Shown piece by piece: positions 1 through 6,413 of a stretch of DNA of 9,921 nucleotides. The position numbers and the translations under genes were made by a program. How positions within the stretch are numbered: the stretch's first letter is position 1; each line of letters begins with the position of its first letter. The stretch comes from Anaerolineae bacterium. Its GTDB lineage: Bacteria; Chloroflexota; Anaerolineae; JACIWP01. The notes under the pieces were generated by a model. The model saw only the letters and a list, made by a program, of their open reading frames with translations, was not told the DNA's origin and did not search any database. The stretch spans positions 1-9,921 of the forward strand of contig JACIWP010000107.1 in assembly GCA_014360855.1 (NCBI GenBank), read 5' to 3'.

Positions 1-1032
1 CGGCAGGAAGAAAAACGCCAACCCGACGATGAAATAGACCACCAGGAGCTGGGCGCCTTCCAGCCAGTTGGATTCGCCGTCGAGCGCCACCAGCGTGGTG
101 ATGAGCGCCGCGGCGATGAGCGCGATCAGCTCGAACTGGTTGAAGACCAGCGTCAGCGGGTTCCCCATCAGCAGGCTGATGAAGACCAGGAGCGGCGCGA
201 CCAGCAGGGCGATCTGCAGGCTGGAGCCGAAGGAGATGTTCAAGCTCAGCTCCATGCGGTTCTTCCAGGCCATTTCCACCGCCACCAGGTGTTCCGCCAC
301 GTTGCCCACCAGGGGGATGAGGATGATGCCGAGGAAGAACTCGGTGACGCCGAGGGAGGCGATGACCGGCTCGACGGCGCCCACCAGAATTTCGCTGAGC
401 CAGGCGATGAGGCCGGCGGCGCCGGCCAGCAGGGCGATGGTGATGCCCAGCGGCTGACGGGAGGTGTGCGGGGCGGTTGTCTCGCCGTGCGCGCCGCGCA
501 GGGCAAAAACCACACTGCTGATGTAAATGAGGATCATGGCGCCGGCCACCCCCAGGCTCAGGTACTCCACCGCCATATGGCTGGTAGCCTCGATGGAATG
601 GCTGAAGAGCGAGGGGATGCTCAGGGCGATGATGGCGAGGACGGACATGGTGGCGTTGGTGCCGGCGTGGGCGCGGTCAAACCGCTGTACCCCGTTGCGC
701 CATCCGCCCAGGAAAATGCTGGCGCCGGTGATGAGCAGTAAGTTGCCCAGGATGGAGCCAGTGATGGAGGCCTTGACCAGCTCCAGCAGTCCTTCCTTGA
801 TGGCAAAGATGGTGATGATAAGCTCCGCGGCATTGCCCATGGTGGCGTTGAGGAGGCCGCCGACGCGCGGGCCGGCCCGCTCCGCCAACTGCTCAGTCGC
901 TTCCCCCAGGATGCCGGCCAGCGGCACGACCCCGACCGCCGCGCTGAAAAATATCAGCACCGGGTTCCAGTGCAGGAACCATCCCACGATGGTCAGGGGG
1001 ACAAAGATGAGGAGCAGATACAGGTAGTTCAT
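1..1032 (-). CDS. caxA: CaxA-type calcium/proton antiporter, 3' end cut by the window edge
   Basis: Inner-membrane cation/proton exchanger of the Ca2+:cation antiporter (CaCA) superfamily, CAX branch, expected to export Ca2+ in exchange for H+. Translating the minus strand from the ATG at 1032 gives 344 residues without a stop, almost entirely hydrophobic, with about ten membrane segments. The two alpha repeats that form the ion site are clear: GLLNATMGNAAELIITI with GNAAE at residues 66-70, and LVGNVAEHLVAVE with GNVAEH at 243-248. Their glutamates E70 and E247 are the expected Ca2+/H+ ligands. The family is usually about 350-370 residues, so only a short C-terminal tail is missing. The start codon overlaps the stop of the lipid kinase gene as ATGA, and a GGGAG lies 11 bases upstream inside that gene, so the two are probably translationally coupled. 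Specificity for Ca2+ over other divalent cations is inferred from the family. Confidence 0.9.
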   Translation of the reverse strand, partial: MNYLYLLLIFVPLTIVGWFLHWNPVLIFFSAAVGVVPLAGILGEATEQLAERAGPRVGGLLNATMGNAAELIITIFAIKEGLLELVKASITGSILGNLLLITGASIFLGGWRNGVQRFDRAHAGTNATMSVLAIIALSIPSLFSHSIEATSHMAVEYLSLGVAGAMILIYISSVVFALRGAHGETTAPHTSRQPLGITIALLAGAAGLIAWLSEILVGAVEPVIASLGVTEFFLGIILIPLVGNVAEHLVAVEMAWKNRMELSLNISFGSSLQIALLVAPLLVFISLLMGNPLTLVFNQFELIALIAAALITTLVALDGESNWLEGAQLLVVYFIVGLAFFFLP

Positions 1033-2006
1033 CGGCGGAAATGCTCCCAGAAGTATGCTGGCGCCTGCACGTGCCCCGCCGGGTGCAGGGCCGGCGAAGC
1101 GGTGGTCTTCGGCACGATGACGCGCAGATGCTGGGGCACCACCTCGATCTCGACCGGCGCATAGCCGGCCAGGTCGCCATCCACCTGGATGGAGAGCGGC
1201 CGCGCCGGCCGCACCACCAGATGCCGCGCCTGATGATAGGCGACCTCCGGGCTGCGGGTGTGCAGGCCCAGCAGGATGCTGAAAAAGTGGAGATAGGCGG
1301 ACAGGCCGGTGTAGCCCTGGAAAATGCAGACGTCCAGCAATCCATCGGTCAGGCTGGCCATGGGAGCGATGCGCAAGAAGCCGGCGTAGAGCTGGATGTT
1401 GCTGGCAACCACCAAGAGCGCGCGCCGCTCCAGCTTGCGGCCGTCCAACTCGATGTACATTTTCGTGCCGGTGAGGGAGAGGGTCTGTGCCACCGCGGCG
1501 ATGGCAAAGGCCAGCATCCCCAGCCTGCGCTTGTGCTGGGGCCGGCTTTCCACCTGCGCGGTGACCTCGGCATCCATCCCTATCCCGACCCACATCAGGA
1601 AATAGCGGTCGTTGGCGCGCCCGACGTCCACGACACGCCATTCCCCTTCCACCATCATGCGGGCGGCTTCCTGCACGGCGTTCGGATGCAGAGGGGTGGT
1701 CAGTGGAAGGCCGATCTCACGCGCCCAGACGTTGGTGGTGCCCACCGGCAGGACACCCAGGGCGGTATCGGTGCCGGCGATGCCGTTGACCACCTGTCCG
1801 ATGGTGCCGTCACCGCCGGCGGCAATAGCCACGTCATAGCCCTGCAAGGCGGCCTCGCGCGCGAACAGCATGGCGTCGAACCGCTCGTGGGTGACCCGCC
1901 AGGTGACCTCCCAGCCGTTGGCTTCCAGCTCGCGCACCGCGTCGCGCAGCTCATCCTCCGCCTGATGGGGGCCGGCGGATGGATTGTAGATCAGCATAGC
2001 CCGCAT
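1029..2006 (-). CDS. Diacylglycerol kinase family lipid kinase (DagK/YegS-like)
   Basis: A 325-residue soluble or membrane-associated kinase of the DAGK_cat family, which uses ATP to phosphorylate a lipid hydroxyl (diacylglycerol or a related lipid) and so feeds phospholipid recycling. Visible signatures, in order: N-terminal NPSAG (residues 8-12), the nucleotide-binding GGDGT (64-68) followed by QVVNGIAG, GVLPVGTTNVWAREIGLP (84-101), GIGMDAEV (141-148), SDGLLDV-like TDGLLDV (220-226), and the C-terminal beta-domain motif QVDGD (274-278). Length is typical for DagB/YegS relatives. The ATG at 2006 is preceded by GGGAGAG at 2018-2012 with five bases between, and by a good promoter with TATAAT at 2047-2042, so the start is well supported. 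It overlaps caxA by four bases. The exact lipid substrate cannot be read from sequence; sphingosine kinase-like or undecaprenol-directed activity is possible. Confidence 0.88.
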   Translation of the reverse strand: MRAMLIYNPSAGPHQAEDELRDAVRELEANGWEVTWRVTHERFDAMLFAREAALQGYDVAIAAGGDGTIGQVVNGIAGTDTALGVLPVGTTNVWAREIGLPLTTPLHPNAVQEAARMMVEGEWRVVDVGRANDRYFLMWVGIGMDAEVTAQVESRPQHKRRLGMLAFAIAAVAQTLSLTGTKMYIELDGRKLERRALLVVASNIQLYAGFLRIAPMASLTDGLLDVCIFQGYTGLSAYLHFFSILLGLHTRSPEVAYHQARHLVVRPARPLSIQVDGDLAGYAPVEIEVVPQHLRVIVPKTTASPALHPAGHVQAPAYFWEHFRR

Positions 2007-2011
2007 GGGCG

Positions 2012-2018
2012 CTCTCCC
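2012..2018 (-). promoter_or_regulatory. Ribosome binding site of the lipid kinase gene
   Basis: GGGAGAG on the minus strand, five bases before the ATG at 2006. It supports this start over any internal one. Confidence 0.6.
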
Positions 2019-2041
2019 GAGGAGTTGTGACTGACGAGGCC

Positions 2042-2070
2042 ATTATATGTATTCTGCGGGTTCCTCACAA
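2042..2070 (-). promoter_or_regulatory. Sigma70-like promoter for the lipid kinase-caxA unit
   Basis: On the minus strand a TTGTGA (2070-2065; four of six match TTGACA) is followed after exactly 17 bases by a perfect TATAAT (2047-2042). Transcription would begin near 2035, giving a leader of about 30 bases that contains the ribosome binding site. This is the only AT-rich -10 match upstream of the gene in otherwise GC-rich DNA. The call is from sequence only. Confidence 0.65.
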
Positions 2071-2082
2071 GTCCGCGCGGAC
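2071..2082. promoter_or_regulatory. Perfect 12-bp palindrome next to the leftward -35, possible operator
   Basis: GTCCGCGCGGAC is a perfect palindrome that directly abuts the -35 element (2065-2070) of the lipid kinase promoter, in the middle of the divergent intergenic region. A dimeric regulator could bind here. No adjacent regulator gene exists in the window, and the palindrome does not extend into its flanks, so function is unproven. Confidence 0.3.
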
Positions 2083-2087
2083 AGTGG

Positions 2088-2149
2088 TACCGGAAGAGGG
2101 GGCGAAGCCCACCAGCGGTCTGAGATTGTCAGAAGGATGGATTCCGGTA
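2088..2149. repeat. 8-bp inverted repeat flanking the rightward promoter
   Basis: TACCGGAA at 2088-2095 and its reverse complement TTCCGGTA at 2142-2149 are separated by 46 bases. The right arm overlaps the first two bases of the TATAAT of the rightward promoter, and the -35 lies between the arms. It may be a pair of binding half-sites or chance. Confidence 0.25.
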
Positions 2150-2153
2150 TAAT
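2126..2153 (+). promoter_or_regulatory. Sigma70-like promoter for the MATE-lar-uvrC operon
   Basis: TTGTCA (2126-2131; five of six match TTGACA), a 16-base spacer, then a perfect TATAAT (2148-2153). Transcription would start near 2160, leaving a leader of about 49 bases before the ATG at 2209. Because the promoter lies inside an upstream in-frame extension of the transporter reading frame that opens at 2047, it argues strongly that the true start is 2209. The two promoters in this gap face away from each other, with about 125 bases between the predicted start sites. Confidence 0.72.
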
Positions 2154-2193
2154 GTGGAGGTTGAACCTGCCTGTCATCGAAGCTTCAAGGATT

Positions 2194-2200
2194 AGGGAGA
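2194..2200 (+). promoter_or_regulatory. Ribosome binding site that fixes the MATE start
   Basis: AGGGAGA lies eight bases before the ATG at 2209. The in-frame ATG codons further upstream (2047 and others) are upstream of, or inside, the promoter. Confidence 0.65.
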
Positions 2201-2208
2201 AAGCGGTT

Positions 2209-3591
2209 ATGCGGCCATTTGCATTGGGGCATGTGCGCAGGGGACTGCCGGCCGCCGGCGAGTCCACCTGGTCGCGCGTGCCCTATGTCCTCAAGCTGGC
2301 ACTGCCGTCCGCCGGCGAGCAACTGCTCAGCATGCTGGTCGGCCTGGTGGATACCTTCCTGGTCGGACACCTGGGGGCTGCCCCGCTGGCGGCGGTAGGC
2401 CTGGCGAACCAGTGGATCATGTTCGCGATGGTGCTGTTCAGCGCAGTGGGCACCGGCGCTACCGCCCTGATCGCCCGCATGGTGGGGGCAGGGGATATGG
2501 ACACTGCCAATCGGGTCCTGCGGCAGGCCATGCTCCTGGCACTGGCGGTTGGGGCGGTGATGACTGCCGCCATCGAGATCTGGGCCGAGCCGGCCATGGT
2601 GCTCATGGGCGCGGACGCGGAGACGGTGGGGCTGGGGGTCACATTCCTGACCATCGCCGGCTCGGCATACGTGTTTTCCGCGCTCATGTTCATTGGCAAT
2701 GCCTGCCTGCGCGGCGCCGGCGACACCCGCACTCCCCTGTGGGTGATGCTCATCGTCAACGGCATCAACATCGTGGTGGCCTGGGTGCTGGTGAACGGCG
2801 TGCTGGGGTTCCCCCGCCTGGGGGTTGCCGGCTCCGCCACAGGTGCCATGTTGGGCCGGCTGGTGGGCGGACTGCTGGTGGTCTTCCTGCTGTGGCGTGG
2901 GCGCAGTGGGCTGTGCCTGCGTTCCGGCCGGCTGGCCCTCGACGTTTCGCTGGTGCGGCGCATCCTGCGGGTGGGCGTGCCCACCGGCGTGGAGCAGTTG
3001 ATCTTCCGCTTGGGCATGATGTCCTATGTCCGCGTGGTGGCCGCGCTGGGCACCATTGCCTATGCCGCCCATCAGGTGGCCATCAATGCCGAATCGCTGT
3101 CCTATATGCCGGGCTTTGGCTTTGCGGTGGCCGCCACGACGCTGGTGGGCCAGGGGCTGGGGGCGAGGGACCCGGAGCGCGCCGAGCGGGATGGCTTCAT
3201 CGCCTTTGCCATCGGCGCCGGCATTATGACCATCATGGGTATCTGCTTCATTATCTTCGCCCGCCCCATCGTCAGCTTCTTCACCAGTGAGGCGGAGGTG
3301 ATCGCCGCCGGCGCCGGCCCTCTGCGGCTGGTGGGCTTCTCGCAGTTGTTCCTGGCCTCATCCATGATTTTCGCCGGCGCCCTGCGCGGGGCCGGCGATA
3401 CCCGTGCTCCCATGCTCATCAACGGCGCCAGCGTCTGGGGAGTGCGCGTTCCGCTGGCCCTGCTCTTCACCCAGGTGTTGGGGGCAGGGCTGATCGGTGC
3501 GTGGATCGCGATGGTGATTGACCTGGGCATCCGCGGCACTCTGATGTTCACCCGCTTCCAGGCGGGCAAGTGGAAGACCGTGGAGGTGTAA
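2209..3591 (+). CDS. MATE family efflux transporter
   Basis: A 460-residue inner-membrane antiporter of the multidrug and toxic compound extrusion family, which exports organic cations, drugs or metabolites using a Na+ or H+ gradient. Sequence signs: about 12 hydrophobic segments, the N-lobe motif GLVDTFLVGHLG (residues 45-56), and the two-lobe pseudo-symmetry typical of MATE, seen as LRGAGDTR in both halves (167-174 and 392-399). Length is standard. The frame is open from 2047, but the promoter at 2126-2153 and the ribosome binding site at 2194-2200 favour 2209; the 54 extra upstream codons are not hydrophobic and do not resemble a MATE N-terminus. It is the first gene of the predicted operon, and its stop is one base before larE. 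The substrate is unknown. Closeness to the nickel-pincer genes is suggestive only; the family is not known for nickel transport. Confidence 0.9.
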   Translation: MRPFALGHVRRGLPAAGESTWSRVPYVLKLALPSAGEQLLSMLVGLVDTFLVGHLGAAPLAAVGLANQWIMFAMVLFSAVGTGATALIARMVGAGDMDTANRVLRQAMLLALAVGAVMTAAIEIWAEPAMVLMGADAETVGLGVTFLTIAGSAYVFSALMFIGNACLRGAGDTRTPLWVMLIVNGINIVVAWVLVNGVLGFPRLGVAGSATGAMLGRLVGGLLVVFLLWRGRSGLCLRSGRLALDVSLVRRILRVGVPTGVEQLIFRLGMMSYVRVVAALGTIAYAAHQVAINAESLSYMPGFGFAVAATTLVGQGLGARDPERAERDGFIAFAIGAGIMTIMGICFIIFARPIVSFFTSEAEVIAAGAGPLRLVGFSQLFLASSMIFAGALRGAGDTRAPMLINGASVWGVRVPLALLFTQVLGAGLIGAWIAMVIDLGIRGTLMFTRFQAGKWKTVEV

Positions 3592-3592
3592 G

Positions 3593-4402
3593 ATGACCCC
3601 GGAAGAAAAGGAGCAGGAGCTGAGACGCCGGCTGGCCGAGCTGGGCTCCGTGGCGGTCGCATTCTCGGGTGGGGTGGACAGCACATATTTGCTCGCCGTC
3701 GCCGTCGAGACCCTGGGCAGGGAAAACGTGCTGGCCCTCACCGAGGATTCCGCCCTTATCCCGCGCAGTGAGGTCACTGCATCCCAGGAGCTGGCGCGCC
3801 GACTGGGGGTGGCGCATCGCATCATCCAGATGGATGTGCTGGCCGAGGACGGCATCACGGCCAATCAACCGGACCGCTGTTATCACTGCAAGCACGCGGT
3901 GCTTTCCCGGCTTCTGGCCGAGGCGAGGGCCGCCGGCATCCCTCACCTGGTGTACGGCGCGAACCGCGATGACCACGGGGATTACCGTCCAGGTCAGCGG
4001 GCGGCGAAGGAGCTGGGGGTGCGCGCCCCATTGGACGAGGCCGGCCTGACCAAGGCGGAGATCCGGGAGCTGTCGCGCCGGCGCGGCCTGCCCACCTGGG
4101 ACAAGCCGGCGATGGCCTGCCTGGCCTCGCGCTTCCCCTACGGCACGGTGCTGGAGCCGAAGGCGCTCTCCCAGGTGGAACGCGCCGAGGACTACCTGCG
4201 TCATGAATTGGGGCTGCGCGCCCTGCGGGTGCGGCACCACGGCCCCGTGGCGCGCATCGAACTGCCCCCGGAGGATTGGGAGCGGGTGCTGGAGCCGGCG
4301 GCGCGCCAGAAGCTGGTGGCCGCCTTTCGGGAGATCGGCTTCACGTTCGTGACACTGGACCTGCAGGGACTGCGCAGTGGCAGTATGAACGCGTTATTAT
4401 AA
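3593..4402 (+). CDS. larE: LarE, ATP-dependent sulfur insertase of nickel-pincer cofactor synthesis
   Basis: A 269-residue cytoplasmic PP-loop enzyme that adenylates the two carboxylates of pyridinium-3,5-biscarboxylic acid mononucleotide and replaces each with a thiocarboxylate. The PP-loop SGGVDS is at residues 25-30, within AVAFSGGVDSTYLL. Further family marks are RCYHCK (95-100), YGANRDDHGDYRPG (121-134) and KPAMACLASRFPYG (171-184). The cysteine in the last motif is C176, matching the sacrificial cysteine of Lactobacillus plantarum LarE. This protein also has C96 and C99 as a CXXC pair. Three such cysteines are known from LarE enzymes such as that of Thermotoga maritima that carry a [4Fe-4S] cluster and need not sacrifice a residue, so this copy is inferred to be of that kind. 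GGAGG at 3582-3586, inside the end of the transporter gene, is its ribosome binding site. Translational coupling is likely. Confidence 0.93.
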   Translation: MTPEEKEQELRRRLAELGSVAVAFSGGVDSTYLLAVAVETLGRENVLALTEDSALIPRSEVTASQELARRLGVAHRIIQMDVLAEDGITANQPDRCYHCKHAVLSRLLAEARAAGIPHLVYGANRDDHGDYRPGQRAAKELGVRAPLDEAGLTKAEIRELSRRRGLPTWDKPAMACLASRFPYGTVLEPKALSQVERAEDYLRHELGLRALRVRHHGPVARIELPPEDWERVLEPAARQKLVAAFREIGFTFVTLDLQGLRSGSMNALL

Positions 4403-4421
4403 CCGCCGCCTTGCATCGTGA

Positions 4422-4430
4422 AGGGGAGGA
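4422..4430 (+). promoter_or_regulatory. Ribosome binding site that fixes the larB start
   Basis: AGGGGAGGA, the strongest Shine-Dalgarno match in the window, lies four bases before the ATG at 4435. The frame of larB is open back to 4276 inside larE, but this site and the length of LarB relatives choose 4435. The ATG at 4431 is out of frame. Confidence 0.75.
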
Positions 4431-4434
4431 ATGG

Positions 4435-5181
4435 ATGAGCCCGAGACACGTCTGGCCCGAAGAGGAAGCGCACTTATCCCGTCCCGATGTGGAGCGACAG
4501 CAGCGCGCCGGCGTGCCCGAGGTGATCCTGGCCAACCGCAAGCCGGGCGATACAGTGCTGACCATCGTGCGGCACTTTATGGAGCGTGCCGGCCGTGCTC
4601 TCCTCAGCCGCGTGCCGCCGCGCCTGGAACAGCGTCTGAAGGAGGAGTGGACGCGCGACGATGTGGTGCTGGACTGGTACCTCCATGCCCGCGCCATGGT
4701 GATCCGGCGGGCAGATTTCGTCGTCCAGCCCAACGGTGGGCGGGTGGGCGTGATCACCGCCGGCACGGCCGACATCCCCATCGCTGAAGAGGCGGTCATG
4801 CTCCTGAAAGAAATGGGGTGTGAGGTGAGCACTGCCTTTGACGTGGGGGTGGCCGGCCTGCACCGCCTCTTTGAGCCGCTTCAACGTCTCATCAACGAGA
4901 TGGACGTGGATGTCATCATTGTGGCCGCCGGCATGGACGGCGCCCTCCCCTCGGTCGTCTCGGGGCTGGTGGATGTGCCGGTCATCGGCCTGCCCACCTC
5001 CGTGGGCTATGGATTCGGCGGGCGCGGCCACAGCGCGCTCCTCTCTATGCTCCAGACCTGTGCGCCGGGCCTGGCCGTGGTGAATATTGACAACGGCATC
5101 GGCGCCGCGGCGGTCGCCGGCCTCATCGCCATGCGGGCGGCGCGGGCGCGCGCCGGCCTGACGCGCCCCTCCCAGGAGTAG
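4435..5181 (+). CDS. larB: LarB, pyridinium-3,5-biscarboxylic acid mononucleotide synthase
   Basis: A 248-residue enzyme for the first step of nickel-pincer nucleotide synthesis: it carboxylates the pyridine ring of nicotinic acid adenine dinucleotide and hydrolyses the phosphoanhydride, releasing AMP. The C-terminal half is a PurE (AIR carboxylase)-like domain with GVITAGTADIPIAEEA (105-120), VDVIIVAAGMDGALPSVVSG (158-177), GLPTSVGYGFGG (185-196) and VVNIDNGIGAA (215-225). C209 in TCAPG sits where LarB enzymes keep the cysteine that attacks the NaAD pyridine ring. An N-terminal region (about 1-100) with little of its own signature is normal for the family. The start is set by AGGGGAGGA just upstream. 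It lies 32 bases after larE and four bases before larC, the usual clustering of these genes. Confidence 0.93.
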   Translation: MSPRHVWPEEEAHLSRPDVERQQRAGVPEVILANRKPGDTVLTIVRHFMERAGRALLSRVPPRLEQRLKEEWTRDDVVLDWYLHARAMVIRRADFVVQPNGGRVGVITAGTADIPIAEEAVMLLKEMGCEVSTAFDVGVAGLHRLFEPLQRLINEMDVDVIIVAAGMDGALPSVVSGLVDVPVIGLPTSVGYGFGGRGHSALLSMLQTCAPGLAVVNIDNGIGAAAVAGLIAMRAARARAGLTRPSQE

Positions 5182-5185
5182 CAGT

Positions 5186-6391
5186 ATGAGCCAGCGCATC
5201 GCCTATTTCGACTGTTTCAGCGGCGCCAGCGGGGATATGCTGGTGGGAGCCATGCTGGACGCCGGCGTCTCCCTGGAAGCCCTGCAGGCTGATCTGGCCA
5301 AGATCCCTCTCACGGGCTACACTGTGACATGTGAGCACCGCACCCAACAGCACCTGGCCGGCACCAAGTTCAGCGTGCATATCACCCACGAGGAGCACCA
5401 TCACCGGCATCTGGCGGATATCGAGGCCATCTTCGCCGCGTCCTCCCTGCCGGCGGAGGATGTAGCGCGCATCCTGGCGGTTTTCCGCCGGCTGGCGCGC
5501 GCCGAGGCCAGGGTCCACGGCACCAGCATCGAGGAGGTCCATTTTCACGAGGTCGGTGCGGTGGACAGCATCGTGGACATCGCCGGCGCGGTCATCGGCC
5601 TGCGCCTGCTGGGCGTGGACAAAGTGTATGCCTCCTCCCTGCCCCTGGGGAGCGGCACCGTGCAGACCTCGCACGGCCCTCTGCCGGTGCCGGCGCCGGC
5701 GACGCTGGAACTGCTGGCCGAGGCCGGCGCGCCGACGCGGCCCCTCGACGCCGGCACCGAGCTGGTGACGCCCACCGGCGCCGCCATCCTGTGCGAGCTG
5801 GCGGAATTTCGTCAGCCGGCGATGCGCATTCAGCGGGTCGGCTACGGCTTCGGTACCAAGCTCCTCCCCTGGCCCAATGTCCTGCGCCTGTGGGTCGGGG
5901 AGCCTGCCGATGTCTCTCATGCGGAGCCGGCGCTGGAGACGGTGGCGGAACTGGCCTGCAACATTGACGATATGTCCGGCCAGGGACTGGGCTTTGCGAT
6001 GGAGCGGCTGTTCGCCGCCGGCGCGCTGGACGTCTGGTTCACGCCGATCCAGATGAAGAAGGACCGGCCGGCGGTGCAGTTGGGGGTGCTGTGCCGGCCG
6101 GAGGACGTGGCGCGGCTGAGCCGTCTCCTGCTGAAGGAGACCACCACCTTCGGCGTGCGCCACCAACTGTTACTGCGCTACGTGGCGGGGCGCTCTTTCG
6201 TGGAGGTGCACACCCCCTGGGGGCCGGTGCGCGCCAAGGCCAAACTGCTGGACGGCCAGGTGGTCTCCGTGGCCCCGGAATATGAATCCTGTGCCCAGGC
6301 GGCGCGCCAGGCCGGCGTGCCTCTGGCACAGGTGTATGAGGCGGTGCTGGCCGGCTGGCGCGCCGGCGCGCTGCACCCGCTCGACAAGTAA
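5186..6391 (+). CDS. larC: LarC, nickel chelatase of nickel-pincer cofactor synthesis
   Basis: A 401-residue CTP-dependent cyclometallase that inserts nickel into the dithiocarboxylated pyridinium mononucleotide and forms the Ni-S and Ni-C bonds of the NPN cofactor. Visible motifs: N-terminal YFDCFSGASGDM (7-18), a histidine-rich loop HEEHHHRH (68-75), IEEVHFHEVGAVDSIVD (115-131), ELVTPTGAA (192-200), CNIDDMSGQ (258-266) and GALDVWFTPIQMKKDRP (279-295). In Lactobacillus plantarum the protein is made from larC1 and larC2 by ribosomal frameshifting; here both parts are one uninterrupted frame with no slippery interruption seen. AGGAG at 5174-5178, seven bases before the ATG, is the ribosome binding site and overlaps the end of larB. 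Histidine-rich stretches may hold nickel before insertion, an inference from composition. Confidence 0.94.
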   Translation: MSQRIAYFDCFSGASGDMLVGAMLDAGVSLEALQADLAKIPLTGYTVTCEHRTQQHLAGTKFSVHITHEEHHHRHLADIEAIFAASSLPAEDVARILAVFRRLARAEARVHGTSIEEVHFHEVGAVDSIVDIAGAVIGLRLLGVDKVYASSLPLGSGTVQTSHGPLPVPAPATLELLAEAGAPTRPLDAGTELVTPTGAAILCELAEFRQPAMRIQRVGYGFGTKLLPWPNVLRLWVGEPADVSHAEPALETVAELACNIDDMSGQGLGFAMERLFAAGALDVWFTPIQMKKDRPAVQLGVLCRPEDVARLSRLLLKETTTFGVRHQLLLRYVAGRSFVEVHTPWGPVRAKAKLLDGQVVSVAPEYESCAQAARQAGVPLAQVYEAVLAGWRAGALHPLDK

Positions 6392-6413
6392 CAGCCAATG
6401 GTGACGTTCTGAC

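Noticed and set aside
1041..2030. 329-codon open frame on the plus strand
   Set aside because: Antisense to the lipid kinase gene, which has GGDGT and a promoter; the translation is rich in His, Gln and Gly with no recognisable motif.
2100..2110. Small GGGC-GAA-GCCC hairpin in the intergenic gap
   Set aside because: Four-base stem, no T run, and upstream of the rightward transcript start; neither a terminator nor a riboswitch.
2047..2208. 54-codon N-terminal extension of the MATE protein
   Set aside because: It contains the promoter TTGTCA-16-TATAAT and lacks hydrophobic or family sequence; the ribosome binding site points to 2209.
4394..4402. AT-rich TTATTATAA at the end of larE as an internal -10 for larB
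   Set aside because: It comprises two rare leucine codons and the stop; no convincing -35 lies 16-18 bases upstream, so it is not called as a promoter.
4276..4434. 53-codon N-terminal extension of LarB inside larE
   Set aside because: A strong AGGGGAGGA directly precedes the ATG at 4435, and the length from there fits LarB relatives.
6398..6412. Four-codon frame (ATG GTG ACG TTC TGA) ending one base before the uvrC start, as a leader peptide
   Set aside because: It has no ribosome binding site and such a short frame is expected by chance.
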